Translations under genes and position numbers: made by a program | From: CAYFVR01 sp046541515 | Lineage (GTDB): Bacteria > Desulfobacterota > Desulfobacteria > Desulfobacterales > Desulfococcaceae | Assembly: GCA_046541515.1 (NCBI GenBank) | Contig: JBKHDD010000246.1 | Span: 1 to 5,754, forward strand | Direction: 5' to 3' | DNA: 5,754 nt | Shown here: positions 1-4,675 of the stretch, in pieces | Position numbering within the stretch: position 1 is the first letter of the stretch | Layout: every line of letters begins with the position of its first letter | Notes under the pieces: model-generated | Seen by the model: the letters and a program-made list of their open reading frames with translations, nothing else | Told to the model about the DNA's origin: nothing | Databases searched by the model: none

Positions 1-849
1 TTAGATCAGTTCGGCCATTTTCTCCGCCACCGCAGAAAAGGCCCGGGTGACGGCGGAGTCGGCGTAGGTCTCCTGGTAACATTGCCCGTTGTCTCCGCAG
101 GCCACCACCCGCGGGTCAAGCGGTATCCGGCCCAGGAAGTTCAGGCCGAATTCCTTGGCGGTGCGCTCCCCGCCGCCGGCGCCGAACAGGTCGATGGCTT
201 CGCCGCAATGGGGACAGGAAAAGCCGCTCATGTTTTCCACCAGGCCGAAAATTTCCATTTTGACCGTTTTGCAGAAGTTGATGGACTTCCGCACGTCGGC
301 CAGGGAGACTTCCTGCGGCGTGGTCACGATGATCGCCCGGGCGTTGGGAATGGTCTGGGCGACGCTGAGCGGCTCGTCGCCGGTGCCGGGCGGCGAGTCG
401 ATGACGAGAAAGTCCCGCTCCCCCCATTCCACGTCGGCGATGAATTGACGAATGGCGCTGTGCTTCACCGGTCCCCGCCAGATGATGGCGTCGTCCTTGC
501 TGGCGCTGAGGGACTCGATGCTGACGGCGGCCAGGTTTTCGGAGTAGGGGAGGGGAATGAGCTTCCGGGCCTCGTTGACGGTCAACATTTCCTTGTCGAC
601 GCCAAGCATCCGAGGAACGTCGGGACCGTGAATGTCCACGTCCATGATGCCCACCTGAAATCCCCGTTTGGCCAGCGCCATGGAGAGATTGACCGATACG
701 CTGGTTTTTCCCACGCCGCCTTTGCCGCTCATCACGATGAAAATATTTTTGATTTTGGAAAGAGAGCTTTCCAGGGCGGCGTCCTGTGCGGCCTGGGCAT
801 CCTTCTTTTTCGTCTGGCTGGGGCAGCCCCCGCCGCTGATCATTTCCAT
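1..849 (-). CDS. mrp: Mrp/NBP35 (ApbC)-family Fe-S cluster carrier P-loop ATPase
   Basis: The 282-residue product is a cytosolic MinD/SIMIBI-class ATPase of the Mrp/NBP35/ApbC family. Known members bind a transferable [4Fe-4S] cluster between two subunits and pass it to target proteins. Visible motifs in order: deviant Walker A GKGGVGKT (residues 42-49), switch I DVDIHGPDVPRMLG (70-83), switch II/Walker B DSPPGTGDEPLS (151-162), MSGF (207-210), then the cluster-binding pair CPHC (212-215). The N-terminus GGGCPSQ carries one extra Cys (Cys9), faintly like Nbp35 but without its four-Cys motif. The length is normal for a short Mrp lacking the DUF59 domain. I chose the ATG at 847-849 because GGGAG lies about 8 bases upstream; the frame stays open to 1002 but the added residues look non-coding. 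The stop TAA is bases 1-3, so the gene is complete. It is the last visible gene of the minus-strand group, 198 bases after the NifX-like gene. The exact client protein is unknown. Confidence 0.95.
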   Translation of the reverse strand: MEMISGGGCPSQTKKKDAQAAQDAALESSLSKIKNIFIVMSGKGGVGKTSVSVNLSMALAKRGFQVGIMDVDIHGPDVPRMLGVDKEMLTVNEARKLIPLPYSENLAAVSIESLSASKDDAIIWRGPVKHSAIRQFIADVEWGERDFLVIDSPPGTGDEPLSVAQTIPNARAIIVTTPQEVSLADVRKSINFCKTVKMEIFGLVENMSGFSCPHCGEAIDLFGAGGGERTAKEFGLNFLGRIPLDPRVVACGDNGQCYQETYADSAVTRAFSAVAEKMAELI

Positions 850-926
850 GAAAACTTCTCCCACGTTGCAAATGTTGCGCGTAAAAGGGTAAATTGTCGT
901 CCACGCATGGGCGGTTTGGCGGACTG

Positions 927-978
927 GGCCGGGCGCCGTTTGCGGCCATTGGCCGCGTAAACGTGAAACATCCCGGCC
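927..978 (-). repeat. Intercistronic stem-loop between NifX-like gene and mrp
   Basis: A nested inverted repeat lies in the 198-base gap. The inner stem pairs CGTTTGCGGCC (937-947) with GGCCGC plus AAACG (951-956, 959-963), with loop ATT and a two-base bulge at 957-958. The outer stem pairs GGCCGGG (927-933) with CCCGGCC (972-978). No run of T follows it on the minus strand, so it does not look like a standard intrinsic terminator. It may be an mRNA processing or stabilising structure that separates expression of mrp from the genes before it; that role is inference. The rest of the gap (850-1047) shows no convincing gene or promoter. Confidence 0.5.
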
Positions 979-1047
979 GACTCGGAAGAATTGGGACCGC
1001 AAGCGGTTTCGTCAAGCCTGCGGCCCGAAATCTTCCGCGGGGAATGG

Positions 1048-1410
1048 TCAGGCCCAGTGTCCCTGAACATTGGCCTCTTGGGCGGGCTTTAGTTCCCCGG
1101 CATTGAACCGATCCAGCACTTCCTGGAGGGTGCCGTCCACGCCCACGAACACCTGAACGTTGGCTTTTTCCAACACCCGGAAGGCCTTGGGGCCGCAATT
1201 GCCGGTGATCAGCACGTTCGCGCCGTTTCGGACAATGGTTTGTCCGGCCTGGATCCCCGCGCCCTGGGGCAGATCCAGGTTCTGTTCGTTGTCAATCACT
1301 TCCAGTCTGCCGGTTTCGGAGTCCACCATCACGAAATGGCGGGCCCGACCAAACCGGGGATTCAGCCGCGCGGAAAGGTCGGTTCCGTCGGCGCTTAAGG
1401 CGATTTTCAT
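1048..1410 (-). CDS. NifX/NafY/orange-protein-like cofactor-binding protein (dinitrogenase Fe-Mo cofactor biosynthesis family)
   Basis: The 120-residue product matches the Nitro_FeMo-Co fold (PF02579; COG1433), small alpha/beta proteins that bind or carry metal-sulfur clusters. Relatives include NifX, NafY, the C-terminal domain of NifB and the Mo-Cu orange protein (ORP) of Desulfovibrio. Seen here: the opening strand MKIALSADG, the RFGRARHFVMVD segment (19-30), the glycine-rich GAGIQAGQTIV (50-60), and the family hallmark ITGNCGPKAF (68-77), where Cys72 is an extra possible metal ligand. It is the length of a stand-alone family member. The start ATG at 1408-1410 has GGGAG about 9 bases upstream. 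It lies 76 bases after the DUF134 gene and upstream of mrp, an arrangement common in anaerobes. Nothing else in the window points to nitrogenase, so a general metal-cluster role is likelier than nitrogen fixation. Which cluster it binds cannot be read from sequence. Confidence 0.9.
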   Translation of the reverse strand: MKIALSADGTDLSARLNPRFGRARHFVMVDSETGRLEVIDNEQNLDLPQGAGIQAGQTIVRNGANVLITGNCGPKAFRVLEKANVQVFVGVDGTLQEVLDRFNAGELKPAQEANVQGHWA

Positions 1411-1453
1411 TTTCCGTTGCTCCCGTTTTTAAATGAATCTTGTTGGGCGAAAT

Positions 1454-1481
1454 CGGGCGGGCGGCCTCGCCGGCCCGCCCG
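1454..1481 (-). terminator. GC-rich hairpin just after the DUF134 gene (weak terminator or attenuator)
   Basis: CGGGCGGGC (1454-1462) pairs perfectly with GCCCGCCCG (1473-1481). The stem can extend by three more pairs (1463-1465 with 1469-1471, one bulge). It starts five bases past the DUF134 stop codon. On the minus strand only GATTTCG follows, a very short T run, so termination would be partial at best. It could reduce read-through from the regulator gene into the NifX-like and mrp genes. Confidence 0.45.
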
Positions 1482-1486
1482 GTTGG

Positions 1487-1951
1487 TTACGCGTCGGTTT
1501 CGGCTTCGACCGTCGTCTCGTCTTCGGATTCCGGCATCTGTTCCGAGATTCTGTGTAAAAATTCCCCTTCGCATTCGGGGCACTTTCCCGGTTTTCCGGT
1601 GCCGCAGGCTTCTTCCCAGGTGTGGCGGCACTGTTCGCAGAGAAAGAGGCGGCGGTCTTCCGCCAGGGTGTAATTGCCGCCGTCCACGTTGATGGCCTTG
1701 CCGTTGATGAGGGCGTCGGCCACGATCTTCCGCGCCCGCTGTATAATGCGTCCGAAAGTGGCCCGGGACACGCCCATGCTTCTTCCGGCGTCTTCGTAGG
1801 AAAGTCCGAGCAGGTCGGAAAGGCGGATCGACTCCCGTTCGTCCACGGTGAGCTTCACCTCCTCCAGATCGACCATGGGGATGCCCCGCGGCTTGAAATA
1901 GCTGATATCCGGCTTGAAAGCCACGACTCGGTTTTTCTTGGGTCTGACCAT
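1487..1951 (-). CDS. DUF134-family DNA-binding protein with C-terminal zinc ribbon
   Basis: The 154-residue product has the DUF134 signature (PF02001; COG1342): a basic N-terminus MVRPKKNR, YFKPRGIPM (18-26), VDLEEVKLTVDERESIRLSD (27-46), then a sigma-70 region 4-like helix-turn-helix around LSYEDAGRSMGVSRATFGRI (50-69). A C-terminal extension holds two CxxC pairs, C105/C108 and C124/C127, spaced like a zinc ribbon, followed by an acidic tail. The family is a predicted transcription regulator with no well-defined signal. The ATG at 1949-1951 is chosen because AAGGAG sits 5 bases upstream and the family start fits. An ATG at 1976-1978 in the same frame has no ribosome binding site. Being first in the minus-strand group, it may regulate its own operon, and the Cys pairs could respond to metal or redox state; both points are inference. 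Confidence 0.92.
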   Translation of the reverse strand: MVRPKKNRVVAFKPDISYFKPRGIPMVDLEEVKLTVDERESIRLSDLLGLSYEDAGRSMGVSRATFGRIIQRARKIVADALINGKAINVDGGNYTLAEDRRLFLCEQCRHTWEEACGTGKPGKCPECEGEFLHRISEQMPESEDETTVEAETDA

Positions 1952-2024
1952 AACTTCTCCTTTTGGGAATATACTCATTGGTAAATCGGGAGCGGGAAAA
2001 TGTCAAGACTAATATTTCTCAAAA

Positions 2025-2053
2025 ATTATAGGGCCGGTTTTGATACTGTGCAA
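2025..2053 (-). promoter_or_regulatory. Sigma-70-type promoter for the DUF134 - NifX-like - mrp group
   Basis: On the minus strand TTGCAC (2048-2053) is followed after exactly 17 bases by a perfect TATAAT (2025-2030). Transcription would start near 2018, giving a leader of about 65-70 bases before the ATG at 1951. A perfect TTGACA at 2001-2006 lies further downstream on the same strand, but the hexamer 17 bases on is TACCAA, a poor -10. It may be a second weak promoter or chance. Confidence 0.55.
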
Positions 2054-2117
2054 TGAGAAACATGGATTCATTCGAAAAAAATCATGGCGGGCCACGTTTT
2101 CGGCATCCTGAAATTCC

Positions 2118-2146
2118 TTGATATGGAAGGCGGCTTCTGGTACAGA
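2118..2146 (+). promoter_or_regulatory. Possible sigma-70-type promoter for pyrD
   Basis: TTGATA (2118-2123) is followed after 17 bases by TACAGA (2141-2146). The -35 is good (5 of 6) but the -10 is weak (3 of 6). Transcription would begin near 2153, about 70 bases before the pyrD start and just at the hairpin described next. Confidence 0.3.
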
Positions 2147-2154
2147 GCGCGTTA

Positions 2155-2182
2155 CGAACCCGGCCGCAGGGTGGCCGGTTCG
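2155..2182 (+). repeat. Hairpin in the presumed pyrD leader
   Basis: CGAA and CCGGCC (2155-2158, 2160-2165) pair with GGCCGG and TTCG (2173-2182), with one bulged C at 2159 and loop GCAGGGT. The 10-pair stem ends 41 bases before the pyrD ATG. No T run follows, so it is not an intrinsic terminator. A leader structure affecting translation or RNA stability is possible; no known riboswitch class is recognised. Confidence 0.4.
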
Positions 2183-2223
2183 ATACGGCGTCCACAATCC
2201 TCCGATCCCGGTGTTCATCCGTC

Positions 2224-3675
2224 ATGACCATTCCCGCCCCCGATTTGCGCGTTCAACTGGCCGGGCTCACGCTCCGTAACCCGGTGATGACCGCCTCCGG
2301 AACCTTTGGCTACGGGCGGGAGTACGCCCAGCTGATCGATCTGAACCGGCTGGGCGCCATCGTGGTCAAGGGGCTTTCCCTCAAGCCCACCCCCGGAAAT
2401 CCGCCGCCCCGGGTGGCCGAAACGCCCAGCGGCATGTTGAACGCCATCGGGCTGGAAAACGTCGGTCTGGACGCCTTTCTCCAGAATAAACTCCCCTTCC
2501 TCCGCACGTTGCAAACGCCCACCGTGGTCAATATTTACGGCGAAACCGAGGCGGAATATGCCGAGTTGGCCGAGCGGTTGGACGCCGTTGGAGGAATCGC
2601 CGCCCTGGAAGTCAATATTTCCTGCCCCAACGTCAAGGCCGGCGGCGTCGCCTTTGGGGTGGCGCCCGCGGCCGCCGGCGCGCTGGTCGCCGCCGTTCGA
2701 AAGCGGACCCGGCTGCCGTTGATGGTCAAGCTTTCCCCCAACGTCGCGGACGTGACCGAAATCGCCCGGGCGGTGGAGGACGCGGGCGCCGACATGATTT
2801 CTCTCATCAACACCCTTGCCGGGATGGCCATCGACGTCCGGACCCGTCGCTCCCGCATCGCCAACCAGACCGGCGGCCTCTCCGGTCCGGCCATTCGCCC
2901 CGTGGCGTTGCGCATGGTCTGGCAGGTGGCCCGGGCGGCCACGGTGCCGGTGGTGGGGCTCGGGGGCATCATGACCGCCTCCGACGCCCTGGAATTTCTG
3001 ATCGCCGGGGCCTCCGCGATTCAGGTGGGCACCGCCAATTTCGTCAATCCCCAGGCCCCGCTGGAGATCATCGACGGCATCGCCGCCTACATGGCCGAGC
3101 ATGGCCTCGCCCGACTGAGCGAACTGGTCGGCTCCCTGGAACCGCAACCCGTTTCCGCCCCCGACCATCCGACGGCGGCGGGCTTTTCTCAGCAAAAGGA
3201 GACATCCATGAATTTCGAGAACGTCAAAGAGGTTGTCGATTTCGCCATCGAAAAAGAGCAGGAGGCCCACGATTTCTACATGCAGGCCAGCGAGCAGGAA
3301 TCCTTTTCCGGCTCCAAGCAAATGCTCAGGGAATTCGCCGAAGAGGAGATGAAGCACAAGCGAATGCTGGAAAATCTGGACCAGAAGGGCGTGGACAAAA
3401 GCATCCACGATTACAAATGGAAGTGGATTCCCGACATCAAGCGCAGCGACTACGCCGTGGAGATGGATTACAAACCCGGCATGAGCTACAAGGATATGCT
3501 GATGCTGGCCATGAAGCGGGAGGAAAAGGCGCTGGAACTCTACAACCAGCTCCAGGACATGTCCGAGGAGGAAGACGCCAAGCTGCTGTTCAAGATGCTT
3601 TGCCAGGAAGAGGCCAAGCACAAGCTGGCGCTGGAGACGATGTACGACGATTACATGGCGGAAATGGGAGACTGA
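2224..3675 (+). CDS. pyrD: Class 1B dihydroorotate dehydrogenase catalytic subunit, fused in frame to a rubrerythrin-like diiron domain
   Basis: Residues 1 to about 305 are a complete class 1 dihydroorotate dehydrogenase, the FMN enzyme that oxidises dihydroorotate to orotate in pyrimidine synthesis. Seen: VMTASGTFGYG (21-31), the catalytic loop NISCPNVKAGG (131-141) with the class 1 base Cys134, Lys169 in VKLSPNV, GGLSGPAI (217-224), GLGGIMTASDALEF (245-258) and QVGTANF (267-273). These are class 1B-like sequences. Such enzymes end near LVGSL (301-305), yet here the frame continues without a stop through a Pro/Gln-rich linker (306-328) into a full ferritin-like domain (329-483). All three plus frames lack a stop between 3121 and 3207. 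The start at 2224 fits the family N-terminus but has no good ribosome binding site. The usual partner PyrK (FAD/2Fe-2S subunit) is not seen in this window. Whether the fusion is made, or only two separate products, cannot be decided from sequence. PyrD identity is near certain; the fusion is moderately likely. Confidence 0.9.
   Translation: MTIPAPDLRVQLAGLTLRNPVMTASGTFGYGREYAQLIDLNRLGAIVVKGLSLKPTPGNPPPRVAETPSGMLNAIGLENVGLDAFLQNKLPFLRTLQTPTVVNIYGETEAEYAELAERLDAVGGIAALEVNISCPNVKAGGVAFGVAPAAAGALVAAVRKRTRLPLMVKLSPNVADVTEIARAVEDAGADMISLINTLAGMAIDVRTRRSRIANQTGGLSGPAIRPVALRMVWQVARAATVPVVGLGGIMTASDALEFLIAGASAIQVGTANFVNPQAPLEIIDGIAAYMAEHGLARLSELVGSLEPQPVSAPDHPTAAGFSQQKETSMNFENVKEVVDFAIEKEQEAHDFYMQASEQESFSGSKQMLREFAEEEMKHKRMLENLDQKGVDKSIHDYKWKWIPDIKRSDYAVEMDYKPGMSYKDMLMLAMKREEKALELYNQLQDMSEEEDAKLLFKMLCQEEAKHKLALETMYDDYMAEMGD
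3195..3201 (+). promoter_or_regulatory. Internal Shine-Dalgarno site for the diiron domain
   Basis: AAAGGAG ends 6 bases before the in-frame ATG at 3208-3210. This is near-ideal spacing and a much better site than the one in front of pyrD itself. It supports independent translation of the ferritin-like part from the same mRNA. Confidence 0.75.
3208..3675 (+). CDS. Rubrerythrin-family ferritin-like diiron protein (separate product from internal start, or C-terminal domain of the PyrD fusion)
   Basis: Read from its own ATG this is a 155-residue four-helix ferritin-like protein (rubrerythrin/COG1633 type). The expected diiron ligands are all present: ExxA-xxx-Y at Glu17-Tyr24, ExxH at Glu47/His50, a second ExxA-xxx-Y at Glu105-Tyr112, and ExxH at Glu135/His138. 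There is no C-terminal rubredoxin domain, so it is not a classical rubrerythrin and would need an outside electron donor. Such proteins reduce peroxide or handle iron and oxygen stress in anaerobes; the exact activity is unknown. The start is chosen for the MNFENVKEVVDFAI family-type N-terminus and the AAAGGAG site 6 bases upstream. It shares the pyrD frame with no stop between them. An intrinsic terminator follows 30 bases after the TGA, so pyrD and this domain end one transcript. Confidence 0.85.
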   Translation: MNFENVKEVVDFAIEKEQEAHDFYMQASEQESFSGSKQMLREFAEEEMKHKRMLENLDQKGVDKSIHDYKWKWIPDIKRSDYAVEMDYKPGMSYKDMLMLAMKREEKALELYNQLQDMSEEEDAKLLFKMLCQEEAKHKLALETMYDDYMAEMGD

Positions 3676-3705
3676 TTCTCTTCATTTTTTCCTTTTTGGG
3701 CGGCG

Positions 3706-3743
3706 CCCCCGGTTCTGCTTGTTCGGATCGGGGGATTTTTTTT
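3706..3743 (+). terminator. Intrinsic terminator after pyrD/diiron gene
   Basis: CCCCCGGTTC (3706-3715) pairs with GGATCGGGGG (3725-3734), giving ten pairs with two G-U wobbles and a nine-base loop. One A and then eight T residues (3736-3743) follow. This is a textbook Rho-independent terminator on the plus strand, 30 bases past the stop codon at 3675. Confidence 0.85.
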
Positions 3744-3776
3744 CCATTCCATCGCCTCGTTGCGGGGAGGTCTTTC

Positions 3777-4352
3777 ATGCGGAAGTTTGCGGTTGCGTTT
3801 TCGGGCCTTTTGACGCTTTTCGCGTTGTTGACGGCGGGTCCCGCCGCCGCGCTGGAGATCGGCGGGGTGGCGTTGCCGGATACCCTCACGGCCGGGACGG
3901 AGGAATTGACCCTCAACGGCGCCGGCCTTCGCAAGAAATTTTTCGTCAAGGTCTACGCCGGAGGGCTGTATTTGACGGAACCCTCCGTGAACGCCGACGC
4001 CGTCGTCGCCGCGGACGCGCCCATGGCCATCCGGTTGCATTTCATTTACGACGGAGTGTCGTCGGAAAAACTGGTGGCGGCTTGGAAGGAAGGATTCGCG
4101 GCGGCCACCGACGGAAACACCGCCCCGATTCAACCCGGAATCGACAAGTTCAACGGTTTTTTCAACCGGGAGGCCAAGGCCGGCGACACCTTCGACATCC
4201 TCTACACGCCCGAGCAAGGCGTCCGGGTCTACCGGGGAGATCGGCTTCAGGGCGTCATCTCCGGGCTGGATTTCAAACGGGCGCTGTTTGCCATTTGGCT
4301 GGGGGCGGAGCCGGCCGACGAGGACCTGAAGGAGGGAATGCTGGGCCAATGA
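3777..4352 (+). CDS. Secreted chalcone-isomerase-like domain protein
   Basis: The 191-residue product begins with a clear signal peptide: MRKF, a hydrophobic run (about 5-20), then GPAAA with likely cleavage after Ala25. It is therefore probably periplasmic. The mature part matches the bacterial chalcone isomerase-like family (PF16036): KKFFVKVYAGGLYL (53-66), MAIRLHFIYDGVSSEKL (83-99), KFNGFF (124-129), GDTFDILYTPEQGVRVYR (136-153), and LDFKRALFAIWLG (164-176) near the C-terminus. Plant relatives cyclise chalcones or bind fatty acids; bacterial periplasmic members have no settled function, and isomerase activity should not be assumed. The ATG at 3777 has GGGGAGG 6 bases upstream. It sits only 33 bases past the terminator T-run, and I see no good promoter in that space. 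Its stop overlaps an ATG at 4349 (ATGA) in the frame of the PAS gene. Confidence 0.9.
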   Translation: MRKFAVAFSGLLTLFALLTAGPAAALEIGGVALPDTLTAGTEELTLNGAGLRKKFFVKVYAGGLYLTEPSVNADAVVAADAPMAIRLHFIYDGVSSEKLVAAWKEGFAAATDGNTAPIQPGIDKFNGFFNREAKAGDTFDILYTPEQGVRVYRGDRLQGVISGLDFKRALFAIWLGAEPADEDLKEGMLGQ

Positions 4353-4675
4353 CGCCCGCACGCGACAAAGGGGGTGGGCAAATTCCGTCGGATTTGGTAT
4401 TCTTTCGCCCTTGGGAACGGATGAAAGACCGATCCCGCCCTCCGGTCCGGCGGAACGGCGAATCCATCCCGCCGCATCGTTTCAGATTCAGAGCCATCCC
4501 GAGCGACCCGCTTCGCTTCGACATCCAACGAGCGCGGATGGAATCTTCGGCCGGGACGTCCGCCGGGAGAAGGTCGGCGTCGCGCCTCGGCCAAAGATTC
4601 CGGCCCCGATTGGCGGGCGCCGTCCGGCTTCAGCGCCTTTCACCGGCGGCCGGCACTCGTTTGCGAGCGTTCGAT
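4353..4675 (+). other. 323-base stretch without a convincing gene; long leader or N-terminal extension of the PAS gene
   Basis: The PAS-gene frame is open through this whole stretch, with in-frame ATGs at 4349, 4421 and 4538. The implied peptide is rich in Arg, Ser and Pro, uses AGA, AGG and CGA codons that are scarce in the neighbouring genes, and has no recognisable domain, so I regard it as non-coding. The ATG at 4349 lies 13 bases after AAGGAGG (4329-4335), rather far for a working start. A weak promoter candidate TGGGCA-N17-TATTCT (4375-4403) is present. No terminator was found after the chalcone-isomerase-like gene, so co-transcription with the PAS gene is possible. Confidence 0.55.
4541..4600 (+). 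repeat. Long imperfect inverted repeat upstream of the PAS gene
   Basis: GAATCTTCGGCC (4541-4552) faces GGCCAAAGATTC (4589-4600): 12 positions with a single mismatch, separated by 36 bases. Inside, GACG and CCG (4555-4558, 4560-4562) can pair with CGGCGTC (4575-4581). The whole could fold as an imperfect hairpin or act as a two-armed protein-binding site. It does not resemble a terminator, having no T run. Confidence 0.4.

Larger units (their letters stand above)
1952..2223. other. Divergent intergenic region between DUF134 gene and pyrD
   Basis: This 272-base stretch separates the two opposing blocks. The left half (about 1980-2090) is clearly richer in A and T than the flanking genes, as expected of promoter DNA. 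It holds the DUF134 leader and ribosome binding site, a good minus-strand promoter, a weaker plus-strand promoter and a hairpin before pyrD. Short open frames occur: plus 2084-2227 (47 codons, its stop overlapping the pyrD start as ATGA), plus 2062-2121 (19 codons) and minus 2009-2218. None has a convincing start context or a recognisable protein, so none is called as a gene. Confidence 0.7.

Noticed and set aside
82..960. Plus-strand 292-codon open frame across mrp
   Set aside because: Its opposite strand encodes a clear Mrp ATPase with all motifs; this frame has no recognisable domain and is a GC-rich antisense shadow.
850..1002. N-terminal extension of the Mrp protein to an ATG at 1002
   Set aside because: The added 51 residues match nothing in the family, cross the stem-loop at 927-978, and the ATG at 849 has a proper ribosome binding site.
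116..1198. Minus-strand 360-codon frame offset from mrp
   Set aside because: It overlaps two well-supported genes in a different frame and its peptide is Arg/Gly-rich without any domain.
1048..1410. Evidence for a nitrogen-fixation locus
   Set aside because: The NifX-like fold is widespread outside nif clusters and no nif structural or assembly gene is present here.
2009..2218. Minus-strand 69-codon open frame in the divergent region
   Set aside because: It covers the promoter candidates, has no ribosome binding site and no recognisable protein.
2084..2227. Plus-strand 47-codon frame ending in ATGA overlap with pyrD, considered as a PyrK remnant
   Set aside because: No FAD/NAD or 2Fe-2S cysteine motif and no Shine-Dalgarno sequence; kept only as a note on possible coupling.
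2215..3621. Minus-strand 468-codon open frame
   Set aside because: It lies antisense to pyrD and the diiron domain, which carry complete family motifs; its composition is that of a shadow frame.
3208..3675. Classical rubrerythrin
   Set aside because: The C-terminal rubredoxin domain with its two CxxC pairs is absent; only the ferritin-like diiron part is present.
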